DNA of 64,000 bases from the NCBI GenBank assembly GCA_964567665.1, contig CAZMNN010000010.1:1-64000 (forward strand), written 5' to 3'. Of the stretch, positions 39,486 through 48,479 are shown one piece after another (within the stretch, counting starts at the first letter, position 1; each line of letters starts with the position of its first letter). The position numbers and the translations under genes are program-made. The notes below the pieces were generated by a model. That model was given only the letters and a program-made list of their open reading frames with translations. It had not been told where the DNA came from and made no database searches. Origin of the DNA: UBA1731 sp964567665. Lineage in GTDB: Bacteria > Verrucomicrobiota > Kiritimatiellia > RFP12 > UBA1067.

Positions 39486-41648
39486 ATGGGAATTGGTTTT
39501 CGGAATGCCGGAATTGCGCTTCGTCTTTCGGTTTGTCTTGCAGGTGTCGCCAGCGGGAGGATGTATGGAGAACGCATAGACGTATATCCCAATTCCTTTT
39601 CTGGCGGATGGGCTTGCGACGTTCAGTTCATGGATGTAGTCGGTTCGCCGTATCTTCTTGCGCATGGTCTTGGGCATCGCGTCATGGATTCCAGCGCCGC
39701 CGTCACTGTTCCTTGCGCCGGCGACTGGCGCGTCTGGGTGCGTACGCGCACATGGGTGGATGCCGGAGACGTCAAGCCCAATCCATCCGCCTTCAAGGTC
39801 GCTGTCGCCGGGAAGACGCTTGAGCGGACGTTCGGTCTTGGCGGTGATGCGTGGCATTGGGAGGATGGCGGCATCGTGACGCTTCCGGCCGGGCGTGTTG
39901 CCGTTTCGCTCAAGGATCTTTCGGGATTCGATGCCAGATGCGCCGGCATAGTGCTGACCAATGACGGCGAAAGGCCGGAGGGGGCGCTTTCGATCGCTGA
40001 CGCGCCTGTCGCAGAGACGGTGTCCGCCGATCTCGTTGTTGTCGGCGGCGGTGTTCCCGGCGTATGCGCTGCGGTTGCGGCGGCACGGAGCGGACTCAAG
40101 GTTGCGCTTGTCCAGGATCGCCCGGTTCTCGGCGGAAACGCCTCGAGCGAGATCCGCGTATGGTGCGCAGGTGAACTTTGCAACGACATAGTGCGCGAGG
40201 TGCGTGGACGTTTCATGAACATGGAGGGGGAGGCGGCTCTCGGCGACGCCTGGCGCAGCCGCTTGGTCGCGGATGAGACGAACATCGACTGCCGCGTAGG
40301 CCACCGTGCATTTGCGGCGGACATGAAGAACGGCTCAATCGCTGTGGTAAGGGCGCTTGATGTCGCAGGAAACCGTGTGGTGCGATTCACCGCGCCGCTC
40401 TTTGTTGATGCGACCGGCGATGGCTGGGTCGGGTACTGGGCCGGTGCGGACTACAGGATGGGACGTGAGGCCGCTTCGGAGTTTGGCGAGTCGATGGCGC
40501 CGGAGAAGGCCGACGCCGATACGCTTGGGGCGTCGTTGATGTGGACAAGCCATCGCGCCGGAACGGACGAGCCGTTCAGCGCCCCCTGGGCGGAACCGTG
40601 GGCGCAGGGCGAGAGCGCCGTCCATGGGGACTGGTTCTGGGAATACGGCATACATCAGGACATGATTCTTGAGGGCGAAAAGATCCGCGACCGCATACTG
40701 CTTGCGATCTACGGTGCATTCTCAAACGCGAAGAAAAATCCGCAGAATGGACGGCAGGTGCTGAGCTTCGTCCCGTTTCTTCTCGGAAAGCGCGAGAGCC
40801 GTCGTCTGATGGGCGATTACGTGTACTCGGAAAGGGACGTCACCGAAAAGCGGGAATTTCCTGATGCGGTTGCGAAGGGGTCATGGTCTGTGGATCTCCA
40901 CTACGATACGCGGAAGCCGGGTGTGGATTTCCTCACAGTCTGCAAACAGCCCCATTTCGGAAGGTACTACATACCGTACCGTACGCTGTATTCGCGCAAC
41001 ATTCCGAACCTGATGATGTGCGGTCGCTGCTTCAGCGCGACGCACGTGGGGCTTGGCGGACCGCGTGTGATCAACACCCTTGCCACGATGGGAGTGGCCG
41101 TCGGATATGCGGCGGCATTCTGCCGGGACAAGGGAATCCTGCCGCGTGACGTATACGCCCGTGGACTTGTCCGCGCCATACAGCGCAAGATTGGCGGCGA
41201 CTGGCCTGGAAACCCAGACCCGGCCCGTGCGAAATGGAGAATCGTGGACGATGAGGATGCCTCCGTGACGTTCGGCGCACATTGGCGGCGCGACTACAAC
41301 GCAAACGGATGCACCGTGAACGACATGTATTCCACTGCGCCGACAGGCTCCGCGAAGGCGGCCGGCGATGCGGTGTATCCGCTTCCGGTCACGGAGAAAG
41401 GACGCTATGCGCTGTACCGCAACGTGCCGTTCCTTCCGTGGCGGGCGGTCTCCGGAGAATGTGTCGCGGAGCTGTCGTCCGGCGGCAAGACGACGGAGCT
41501 TAGGTTCCTGCCGCTTGCAGACGTAGGCGAGTGGTCTGAACTCGGCGATTTCGACCTTGAACCGGGCGCAACGCTCAGGATCATCCCGTCCAGATCGAGA
41601 GGATTCCTCGTTGTCGATGCGTTTGCGGTCGTGCCGACCGGCAGATGA
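39486..41648 (+). CDS. secreted FAD-dependent oxidoreductase with N-terminal beta-sandwich
   Basis: 720 residues. ATG 39486 follows a GGGGGAG ribosome site and begins a signal peptide (MGIGFRNAGIALRLSVCLAGVASG); the longer open frame upstream runs through the tRNA and is not coding. Residues about 30-200 form a beta-sandwich with G-D-W-R-V-W-V-R. Residues about 215-600 are an FAD_oxidored-type domain, with the dinucleotide-binding strand DLVVVGGGVPGVCAAVAAA, then GGNASSEIRVW, a conserved FVDATGDGWVG strand and a C-terminal FAD motif (MMCGRCFSATHVGLGGPRV). Family members are often predicted xanthan-lyase-like or sugar-oxidising proteins of unknown substrate. No twin-arginine motif is seen, so FAD loading after Sec export would be unusual. 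Confidence 0.75.
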   Translation: MGIGFRNAGIALRLSVCLAGVASGRMYGERIDVYPNSFSGGWACDVQFMDVVGSPYLLAHGLGHRVMDSSAAVTVPCAGDWRVWVRTRTWVDAGDVKPNPSAFKVAVAGKTLERTFGLGGDAWHWEDGGIVTLPAGRVAVSLKDLSGFDARCAGIVLTNDGERPEGALSIADAPVAETVSADLVVVGGGVPGVCAAVAAARSGLKVALVQDRPVLGGNASSEIRVWCAGELCNDIVREVRGRFMNMEGEAALGDAWRSRLVADETNIDCRVGHRAFAADMKNGSIAVVRALDVAGNRVVRFTAPLFVDATGDGWVGYWAGADYRMGREAASEFGESMAPEKADADTLGASLMWTSHRAGTDEPFSAPWAEPWAQGESAVHGDWFWEYGIHQDMILEGEKIRDRILLAIYGAFSNAKKNPQNGRQVLSFVPFLLGKRESRRLMGDYVYSERDVTEKREFPDAVAKGSWSVDLHYDTRKPGVDFLTVCKQPHFGRYYIPYRTLYSRNIPNLMMCGRCFSATHVGLGGPRVINTLATMGVAVGYAAAFCRDKGILPRDVYARGLVRAIQRKIGGDWPGNPDPARAKWRIVDDEDASVTFGAHWRRDYNANGCTVNDMYSTAPTGSAKAAGDAVYPLPVTEKGRYALYRNVPFLPWRAVSGECVAELSSGGKTTELRFLPLADVGEWSELGDFDLEPGATLRIIPSRSRGFLVVDAFAVVPTGR

Positions 41649-41660
41649 TGGCGTGAAGTG

Positions 41661-41671
41661 TGTGGTATAAT
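41661..41671 (+). promoter_or_regulatory. extended -10 promoter, leaderless start
   Basis: TGTGG-TATAAT (TATAAT 41666-41671) lies eight bases before the ATG at 41680, so the mRNA should start within a few bases of the initiation codon. Confidence 0.6.
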
Positions 41672-41679
41672 CACTGACA

Positions 41680-42300
41680 ATGAAAAGCACGACAGAGACG
41701 ATATTCAACGAATTGTTTGAACGGTATCCCGCGCTTGACAAGTGCCGGGACGATGTGGCGGCGGCGTTCGAGACGCTGCTTGCCGCGTACAGGGGCGGCG
41801 GCAAGGTTCTTGTGTGCGGCAACGGCGGAAGTGCGTCGGACGCCGAGCACATTGTCGGCGAACTGCTGAAGAAGTTCAAGAAGCATCGCAGCATTCCGTC
41901 CGCAGTGGCGGCAAAACTGCGTCCTGAGTTGGCTGAAAGGCTTGAGGGTGCGCTTCCCGCCGTTTCGCTCGTTTCGATGAGCGGCATCATCACCGCGTTC
42001 GCGAACGATGTCGCGTGGGAGACGGCGTTCGCACAGCAGGTTCTTGGACTTGCCCGCGAGGGGGATGCGCTCATCGCGCTTTCGACAAGCGGCAACAGCG
42101 CGAACTGCGTGGCTGCGGCAGAGGTCATGAAGGCTGTCGGCGGCAAAACGGTGGCGTTCACCGGAATGTGCGAATCAAGGCTCTCCGCCGTGTGCGACGT
42201 GGCGATACGTGTGCCTGAGAAGGAGACGTACAAAGTGCAGGAGCTGCATCTCCCCGTGTACCACGCGCTTTGCGCAATGCTGGAAGAGGAGCTGTTCTAA
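41680..42300 (+). CDS. gmhA: SIS-domain isomerase, sedoheptulose-7-phosphate isomerase (GmhA)-like
   Basis: 206 residues, the usual GmhA length. The sugar-phosphate loop VLVCGNGGSASDAEHIVGEL includes the His and Glu that bind zinc in GmhA. LIALSTSGNSANCVAAAEVMK is the second SIS signature, and the C-terminus has E-L-H-L-P-V-Y-H. GmhA converts sedoheptulose-7-phosphate to a heptose phosphate for LPS core synthesis. The next gene encodes a ROK sugar kinase, so a role with another sugar phosphate is also possible. It is probably the first gene of an operon running through rho. Confidence 0.85.
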   Translation: MKSTTETIFNELFERYPALDKCRDDVAAAFETLLAAYRGGGKVLVCGNGGSASDAEHIVGELLKKFKKHRSIPSAVAAKLRPELAERLEGALPAVSLVSMSGIITAFANDVAWETAFAQQVLGLAREGDALIALSTSGNSANCVAAAEVMKAVGGKTVAFTGMCESRLSAVCDVAIRVPEKETYKVQELHLPVYHALCAMLEEELF

Positions 42301-42358
42301 TCGGGCTGCGGGCCGGGGTGCGTTGTGCGCCAGGTTTTTCGAAAGGGGGTTGTCGATC

Positions 42359-43264
42359 ATGGACATATCTGTAGGGCTTGATATCGGCGGCACGAAGTGC
42401 GCCATTTCGACGGGCGAGTGCTCGGACGATTCCATAAAGATACTTTCACGGGAGGAGTTCCCTACCGCCGGCCTCACGTGGCAGCAGGTTCTCGACGAGT
42501 TTGAGCGCCGCATTGACGCCATTGTGACGTCCGGCAGCGTTGTGTCTGCGATTGGAATAAGCTGCGGCGGTCCGCTCGATTCGAAGAGCGGCGTGATTCT
42601 CTCGCCGCCGAACCTTCCCGGCTGGGACGAAGTGCCGATCGTCGAGCGTTTCGCGAAGCGTTTCAACGTGCCGGTGCATCTGCAGAACGACGCCAACGCC
42701 TGCGCACTCGCCGAGTACCGCTTTGGGGCGGGGCGCGGAACGCGGAACATGGTGTTCATGACGTTCGGCACCGGCCTCGGCGCGGGAATCGTGATCGACG
42801 GCAGGCTCTACTCCGGCACGAACGACAACGCCGGGGAAATCGGACACATCCGCCTTGCGCCATCCGGTCCCATCGGATACAACAAGGAGGGAAGCGCGGA
42901 AGGGTTCTGCTCCGGGGCCGGCATCGCCCGGCTCGCCAAAATCCGCAAGGGGTTGGACATAACCGCCAAGGAGCTGTTTTCCCGCGTCCGTGCAGGTGAT
43001 CCGGACTGCACGGAGGTTTTTGTGGAATCGGCGGAGAAGCTTGCGACCATCCTTGCGTTCACGATCGACATACTCAATCCGGAGGTCATAGCGCTTGGTG
43101 GGGTGTTCATGCGCAATGCAGACCTCTTCATGAAGATTGTGGATCCGATCCTTGACCGCGAGGCTCTGCCGCTTGCACGGAAGGTGTGCCGCATCGTCCC
43201 CGCCGGGCTTGGCGAGTCTGTCGGCGACTATGCGGCCCTTGCCGTCGCCGGAATGGATTCCTGA
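42359..43264 (+). CDS. ROK-family sugar kinase
   Basis: 301 residues from ATG 42359, with AAAGGGGG upstream. Motifs: LDIGGTKCAIS (phosphate-1), GISCGGPLD, QNDANACALAEYRFG with the catalytic Asp, GTGLGAGIVIDG, and GEIGHIRL. The zinc-binding C-x-C-G-x-x-G-C-x-E motif of typical ROK kinases is not present; the corresponding stretch has only FCSGAGI. It probably phosphorylates a hexose or N-acetylhexosamine using ATP in the cytoplasm, which would fit a genome that imports glycan-derived sugars. The upstream part of the long frame overlaps the SIS gene and is not coding. Confidence 0.85.
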   Translation: MDISVGLDIGGTKCAISTGECSDDSIKILSREEFPTAGLTWQQVLDEFERRIDAIVTSGSVVSAIGISCGGPLDSKSGVILSPPNLPGWDEVPIVERFAKRFNVPVHLQNDANACALAEYRFGAGRGTRNMVFMTFGTGLGAGIVIDGRLYSGTNDNAGEIGHIRLAPSGPIGYNKEGSAEGFCSGAGIARLAKIRKGLDITAKELFSRVRAGDPDCTEVFVESAEKLATILAFTIDILNPEVIALGGVFMRNADLFMKIVDPILDREALPLARKVCRIVPAGLGESVGDYAALAVAGMDS

Positions 43265-43282
43265 CGTGGCGGAGTGTGTTCC

Positions 43283-43906
43283 ATGCATCAACGAATCGCT
43301 CTCACGGGCGGCATAGCCAGCGGAAAGTCACTTCTCGCGAAGTTCCTGAACGAGCTTGGCGTAGAGACGCTTGACGCAGACGATGTCGCCCATGAGCTTG
43401 TGCCGCCGGAGGAGCGGAGAAGGATCGCCGACGAAGTGTTTGCGTCTCCGGAGAAGCGCAAGGCCCTTGAGGCGAGGCTGCATCCCGTGATACGCGACCG
43501 GCTGTCGCGCTTTTCGTCGTCAGGGTGCGGCGGGTTGAGGATTGAAATAATACCGCTTCTTTTTGAGTGTCATTGGGAGACGGATTATGATATAATCCTT
43601 TGCGTTTTTTCCCCTCGCAGACTACAGGTCGAAAGAATGACCGCCTTGCGGGGATATACGGAAGAACAGGCCGAAGCGCGTCTCGCGGCGCAACTCCCCG
43701 CAGAGGAGAAGGCGGCTCGCTCCGATTACGTGATCGTGAACGACGGCTCGGTCGACAACCTCAAGATTGAAGCCAAGAAATTGGTTGAATGGCTGAAAGG
43801 CGAACATAATGGCAGAAGAAGCAGAGAAGACGGCTGGCGAGCCTGTACAGGCGAAGAGCGCAAGGCCGAGAAGGGCGTGTGCACCCAAGAAGGGGCAGTC
43901 GGCTGA
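43283..43906 (+). CDS. coaE: dephospho-CoA kinase
   Basis: 207 residues from ATG 43283, with GGCGGAG upstream; the GTG at 43274 is less likely. P-loop ALTGGIASGKS, the following D-A-D-D-V-A-H, LHPVI, IPLLFE and the V-I-V-N-D-G-S strand are those of CoaE, which phosphorylates dephospho-CoA in the last step of coenzyme A synthesis. The conserved protein ends near VEWLKG. The remaining 35 or so residues are encoded in the first 98 bases of rho in another frame. A TGA-TATAAT sequence inside the gene (43588-43596) could be an internal promoter for rho. Confidence 0.93.
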   Translation: MHQRIALTGGIASGKSLLAKFLNELGVETLDADDVAHELVPPEERRRIADEVFASPEKRKALEARLHPVIRDRLSRFSSSGCGGLRIEIIPLLFECHWETDYDIILCVFSPRRLQVERMTALRGYTEEQAEARLAAQLPAEEKAARSDYVIVNDGSVDNLKIEAKKLVEWLKGEHNGRRSREDGWRACTGEERKAEKGVCTQEGAVG

Positions 43907-45482
43907 GAACGGCGCAGAGGTGGAGGCCGTCCAGCAGGAGCCGGCGCCGAAAGCGGCTGATGACGCACCGCAGGCCGCCGCCGAGGATTCCGTTCCGCAG
44001 AATTTGCAGCAGGGGGATTCCTCCCAGTCTCGGCAGAGTCAGCCGAACGGAGCGTCTGTCCAGGCACAGGGACAGAGGCAGGGGCCGCAGCAGTCCGGAA
44101 ACATGAGCCGCAAGCAGCGTTGGATGCAGCAGCGCATGATGAGGCAGCACGGCAGGAACGGCGGCGCCGCGTCCGGACAGCAGCCGCAGCAGCAGGTTCC
44201 GCGCAACCCGGATCTTCCCGAACACAAGCTTGCCGACATCCATTCATGGGACAACGCCACAATCATCGCGAAGCTGTGGCCGGACGCGAACGCTGAGGAT
44301 CTTGGCGCGATGAAGCGCCACGAAATCATCTTCAACGCCATCCGCAGCTATCTGGCGAGGGGCGGAGCGGTTCTTGCGAGCGGATGCCTTGAGATCGTGC
44401 GTGAAGGCTACGGCTATCTGCGTAGCGCCAAGACGAACTTCCTGTCGTGTCCGGAGGACGTGTTCGTGCCGCAGCAGCAGATACGCAGACATATGCTGCG
44501 TCCGGGCGACATGGTTGAGGGGCCATTGCGCGATCCCCGCGACCGGGACCGCTACTTCGGGCTTGGCGGCGTGATGACGGTGAACGGCAAGACGCCGAGC
44601 GAGGCCGCCCGCATAGTCCACTTCGAGAACCTTGTGCCGACGTTCCCGACGCGCCGCATAGTGCTTGAGACCACGCCGAACGAGTACTCCACGCGCATTG
44701 TCGACCTTTTCACTCCGATAGGGTTCGGACAGCGCGGAATCATCGTGGCGCCTCCACGCGTCGGCAAGACCGTGCTTCTGCAGAAGATGGCGAACGCCAT
44801 TACGGCCAACCATCCGGAGGCCATGCTCATCGTGCTGCTCATTGACGAGCGGCCTGAGGAGGTCACGGACATGCAGCGCAACACGAAGGCGATGGTTCTC
44901 TCTTCGACGTTCGACGAAGAGCCTCAGCATCACGTCAACGTCGCGGAGATGACAGGCGAGATGGCGCGTCGGCAGGTCGAAAACGGTCGCGACGTAGTGA
45001 TCCTGCTCGACTCCATCACGCGTCTGGCACGTGCGTACAACACCGTCCAGCCGCATTCCGGCAAGATACTGACGGGCGGCGTTGATGCACTTGCGCTCCA
45101 CAGGCCGAAGCGCTTTTTCGGATCCGCCCGCAACATCGAGGGCGGCGGATCGCTCACGATTCTTGCGACCGCTCTCATAGACACCGGATCGCGCATGGAC
45201 GAGGTCATCTTCGAGGAGTTCAAGGGAACAGGCAACATGGAGCTTGTGCTTGACCGTGGTCTTGCGGATAAGCGCATCTTCCCGGCGATCGACATCGAGA
45301 AGTCCGGAACCCGCAAGGAGGATCTGCTGCTTGACCCGATGGAACTTGAGAAGACCTGGGCGCTTCGCCGCGTTCTTACGGATGCCGGTCCGGAGCGCGC
45401 CATGCAGAGTGTGCTGAACGGCATGAGGAAGATCAAGACGAACCCCGCATTCCTGCTTTCGCTTGACCTGAAGAATCTGTAG
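43809..45482 (+). CDS. rho: transcription termination factor Rho with a long Gln-rich N-terminal extension
   Basis: 557 residues, compared with about 420 in E. coli. Residues 1-135 are low complexity, rich in Gln, Ala, Pro, Glu and Arg. The CSD-like RNA-binding domain follows (GCLEIVREGYGYLRS, then D-V-F-V), and the ATPase domain has IIVAPPRVGKTVL (Walker A), LLIDERPEEVTDM, DVVILLDSITRLARAYN, GGGSLTILATALIDTGSRMDEVI and the C-terminal E-K-T-W. It is an RNA-dependent hexameric helicase that terminates transcription. AAAGGCG lies upstream of the ATG. The start overlaps coaE by 98 bases. The extension resembles the disordered Q/N-rich insertions reported for Rho of some other phyla, though here it is at the N-terminus. 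Confidence 0.96.
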   Translation: MAEEAEKTAGEPVQAKSARPRRACAPKKGQSAENGAEVEAVQQEPAPKAADDAPQAAAEDSVPQNLQQGDSSQSRQSQPNGASVQAQGQRQGPQQSGNMSRKQRWMQQRMMRQHGRNGGAASGQQPQQQVPRNPDLPEHKLADIHSWDNATIIAKLWPDANAEDLGAMKRHEIIFNAIRSYLARGGAVLASGCLEIVREGYGYLRSAKTNFLSCPEDVFVPQQQIRRHMLRPGDMVEGPLRDPRDRDRYFGLGGVMTVNGKTPSEAARIVHFENLVPTFPTRRIVLETTPNEYSTRIVDLFTPIGFGQRGIIVAPPRVGKTVLLQKMANAITANHPEAMLIVLLIDERPEEVTDMQRNTKAMVLSSTFDEEPQHHVNVAEMTGEMARRQVENGRDVVILLDSITRLARAYNTVQPHSGKILTGGVDALALHRPKRFFGSARNIEGGGSLTILATALIDTGSRMDEVIFEEFKGTGNMELVLDRGLADKRIFPAIDIEKSGTRKEDLLLDPMELEKTWALRRVLTDAGPERAMQSVLNGMRKIKTNPAFLLSLDLKNL

Positions 45483-45489
45483 GAGAGAG

Positions 45490-45606
45490 TTGGTAGATGG
45501 TAGTGAGTAGTTGGCAGTATGCGTTTCACCATCTGTCTACCAACTGCCCCCTACCCTCTACGCCAGCACACCTACCCTCTGCCCACTACCAACTATCCAC
45601 TACTCC
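45490..45606 (+). repeat. inverted array of degenerate heptamers between rho and uvrA
   Basis: Four direct heptamers with consensus NNGGTAG run from 45490 to 45517 (TTGGTAG, ATGGTAG, TGAGTAG, TTGGCAG). After a 19-base centre, ten heptamers in the opposite orientation run from 45537 to 45606 (CTACCAA, CTGCCCC, CTACCCT, CTACGCC, AGCACAC, CTACCCT, CTGCCCA, CTACCAA, CTATCCA, CTACTCC). The two arms can pair to form a long imperfect hairpin. The array fills almost the whole 128-base gap and ends four bases before the uvrA ATG, leaving no ordinary ribosome site. It is similar in kind to the heptanucleotide (STRR) repeats described in cyanobacteria. Confidence 0.8.
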
Positions 45607-45610
45607 CATC

Positions 45611-48391
45611 ATGGGTGACATTGAGATATACGGTGCGCGTCAGCACAACCTCAGGAACATAGACGTCACGATTCCGCGCAATTCGCTCACCGTCGTGACC
45701 GGTCTATCCGGCAGCGGAAAGAGCTCACTTGCGTTCGATACGCTGTATGCGGAGGGACAGCGGCGTTATGTCGAGTCGCTGAGTGCGTATGCGCGGCAGT
45801 TTCTCGATCAGATGGAGAAGCCGGATGTCGAGAGGATTGAGGGGCTGTCTCCGGCCATCGCGATCGAACAGCGGACGACCGGCGGCAATCCTCGCTCCAT
45901 CGTGGCAACCGTCACCGAGATCCACGACTACCTTCGTCTGCTGTATGGGAGCATAGGCGTAGCGCACTGCCCGAAGTGCGGGCGAGAGGTGGTGCGCCAG
46001 TCCGCCGAGCAGATCGTTGAATCCATAATTGCGCTTGCCGCGCCCGGCGAGTCCATGAAGCTCATCCTGTATGCGCCTGTCGTGAAGGGCAAGAAGGGCA
46101 GGCACGAGGACACTCTCGGAGAGATAAAGCGTCAGGGCTTCGCCCGTGTTCGCATCGACGGTGTGACGTATCCGGTGGACGAGCTGCCGGAGATCGACAA
46201 GAAGAAAAGCCACAGCATCGATGTCGTGGTGGATCGTCTGGCGCTGCCGTGCGACCGCACACGTCTTACGGATTCCGTGGAGCTTGGGCTGAAGGCAGGG
46301 CGCGGCGTGATATACGCCGAGCCTGTCGGCGGCGAGCAGAAGGTGTATTCCGAGCTGAACGCCTGTCAGGCCTGCGGCATTTCGTTCGATGAGCTGAAGC
46401 CGCGCTCGTTCTCGTTCAACTCTCCGTTCGGGGCGTGTCCGGACTGCGGCGGGCTTGGCGCAATCTACTACTTCGACGAGGATCTTGTCGTGCCGGACAA
46501 GTCTCTGCCGCTTCGCGAGTGCATCCATCCCTGGCGGAGGGCCGGGCACAACGCGATCATGTACTACAACGCGCTGCTTGAGCACATCGCAAAGCAGTAC
46601 GGGGTGCAGCTCTCCACGCCGTACGAAAAACTCCCGCCGGCGTTCCGCAGGAAGCTGATGCACGGATTCGACGACAATCTCGTGCTGCCGTGGCGCAGCG
46701 TCGACAAGCCGTTCGAAGGTGTGCTTGCCACGCTTCAGCGGCGTCTTGATGAAGCGGAGGATGACGAGCACCGGGCGAAGCTTGAGATGTACCAAAGCGA
46801 AAGGCAGTGTCCATCATGCCACGGTACGCGCTTGCGCGAGGAATCCCGCGCCGTGACCGTGTCCGGCAAGACCATCGTGGATGTGATGGGCTTGAGCGTC
46901 AAGGACTGCCTTGCGCACTTCGACGGGCTGTCCCTGCCGGCTGAGATGAAGGACGTCCACAGGGAGATAGTCAAGCGCCTTCGCTTTCTCGACGATGTGG
47001 GTCTCGACTACCTCACTCTCGACCGTCCGAGCGCAACGCTCTCCGGCGGCGAGATGCAGCGCATCCGTCTTGCCACGCAGATAGGGAGCGGTCTGACAGG
47101 CGTGATGTACGTACTGGACGAGCCGACCATCGGACTTCACCCGCGTGACAACGAACGTCTCATCTCGACGCTGAAGGGGCTTCGCGACAAAGGCAACACG
47201 GTGGTGATCGTGGAGCATGACGAGGAGATGATGCGAACGGCGGACTACATCATCGACCTCGGGCCTGGCGCCGGAAGAAACGGCGGCAGACTGATGTACC
47301 AAGGCGATTTCGCAGGTCTTCTGAAGTGCGGCTCCCTCACCGCTGACTACCTTTCCGGACGCAAGCGGATCGAGCCGGCGCAGACCGGAAACGTACCGAA
47401 GCGCACCGGCGGCAAATTCCTCTCCATATCCGGCTGCACGGAACACAACCTCAAGAACATATCGGTGCACATACCGCTTGGGACGTTCACTGTAGTGACC
47501 GGCGTTTCTGGATCCGGCAAGTCAACGCTGATAGACGAGACGCTCAAGCGCGAACTGATGCGCCGCCTCTACCGCTCAAAGGCGAAGCCCGGCAGGTTCA
47601 AGAGGCTTTCCGGCATTGAGAACATAGACAAGGTGATAGAGATCGACCAGTCGCCCATAGGGCGTACGCCGCGCTCGAATCCCGCTACGTACGTCGGATT
47701 CTTCTCCGACATACGCGAACTGTTCGCACAGACGGAGGGTGCGAGGGCGCGAGGATATGCGCCCGGCAGATTCAGCTTCAACGTGAAGGGCGGACGCTGC
47801 GAGACGTGCGGCGGCGACGGAGTGCGCAAGCTTGAGATGAGCTTTCTGCCTGACATCTACGTCACCTGCGAGCAGTGTGGCGGCCGTAGGTTCAACAAGG
47901 AGACGCTTGAGGTCCGCTATGGCGGCAAGAACATCGCGGATGTGCTTGACATGACCGTTGACGAGGCGTGTGAGTTCTTTGCTAAGGTGCCGCGCCTTGC
48001 CGGGAAGCTCCGGACGCTTTCAGACGTAGGGCTTGGCTATCTTGGTCTTGGGCAGCCCGCCACGACGCTCTCTGGCGGCGAGGCGCAGCGCATCAAGCTT
48101 GCGACGGAGCTGTCCCGCCGCTCGACAGGACGCACCCTCTATCTTCTCGACGAACCGACCACCGGGCTGCACTTCGACGACATATCGAAGCTGATGGAGC
48201 TTCTTCTCAAGCTTCGCGATGCCGGAAACACTGTCGTGGTGATCGAACACAATGTGGACGTGATGAGATGCGCAGACTGGATAATCGACCTCGGCCCCGG
48301 TGGCGGAGACATGGGCGGCAACCTTGTGTGCGAAGGCCCGCCGTCTGCGGTGAAGGCCTGCAAGGACTCCGTCACAGGACGCTTCCTGTAG
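45611..48391 (+). CDS. uvrA: excinuclease ABC subunit A
   Basis: 926 residues from ATG 45611 (MGDIEIYGARQHNLRNI), the normal UvrA start; the open frame upstream is the heptamer array and is not coding. It has two ABC ATPase halves, with Walker A GLSGSGKSSLAF and GVSGSGKSTLID and signatures LSGGEMQRI and LSGGEAQRI, and the zinc modules CPKCG, CQACG...CPDCGG and CETCGG...CEQCGG. It recognises DNA lesions and loads UvrB in nucleotide excision repair. No ribosome site is visible immediately upstream, so initiation may depend on the structured leader or on a leaderless message. Confidence 0.98.
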   Translation: MGDIEIYGARQHNLRNIDVTIPRNSLTVVTGLSGSGKSSLAFDTLYAEGQRRYVESLSAYARQFLDQMEKPDVERIEGLSPAIAIEQRTTGGNPRSIVATVTEIHDYLRLLYGSIGVAHCPKCGREVVRQSAEQIVESIIALAAPGESMKLILYAPVVKGKKGRHEDTLGEIKRQGFARVRIDGVTYPVDELPEIDKKKSHSIDVVVDRLALPCDRTRLTDSVELGLKAGRGVIYAEPVGGEQKVYSELNACQACGISFDELKPRSFSFNSPFGACPDCGGLGAIYYFDEDLVVPDKSLPLRECIHPWRRAGHNAIMYYNALLEHIAKQYGVQLSTPYEKLPPAFRRKLMHGFDDNLVLPWRSVDKPFEGVLATLQRRLDEAEDDEHRAKLEMYQSERQCPSCHGTRLREESRAVTVSGKTIVDVMGLSVKDCLAHFDGLSLPAEMKDVHREIVKRLRFLDDVGLDYLTLDRPSATLSGGEMQRIRLATQIGSGLTGVMYVLDEPTIGLHPRDNERLISTLKGLRDKGNTVVIVEHDEEMMRTADYIIDLGPGAGRNGGRLMYQGDFAGLLKCGSLTADYLSGRKRIEPAQTGNVPKRTGGKFLSISGCTEHNLKNISVHIPLGTFTVVTGVSGSGKSTLIDETLKRELMRRLYRSKAKPGRFKRLSGIENIDKVIEIDQSPIGRTPRSNPATYVGFFSDIRELFAQTEGARARGYAPGRFSFNVKGGRCETCGGDGVRKLEMSFLPDIYVTCEQCGGRRFNKETLEVRYGGKNIADVLDMTVDEACEFFAKVPRLAGKLRTLSDVGLGYLGLGQPATTLSGGEAQRIKLATELSRRSTGRTLYLLDEPTTGLHFDDISKLMELLLKLRDAGNTVVVIEHNVDVMRCADWIIDLGPGGGDMGGNLVCEGPPSAVKACKDSVTGRFL

Positions 48392-48479
48392 TGTGGAGAT
48401 GTCAGGCAGGATGCGCCGGTTGCGGCTGTGCGCTGATGGATGTCCAAAGCAGGATGCTCAGGGTTGAGAGGTGCGGCAT

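Noticed and set aside
43283..43906. Frameshift at the end of coaE
   Set aside because: The conserved CoaE core is complete before the overlap with rho, so a frameshift is not needed to explain the tail.
45497..45610. Upstream extension of the uvrA frame
   Set aside because: It translates the heptamer array; UvrA proteins begin at the M-x-x-I-x-I-x-G-A-R motif found at 45611.
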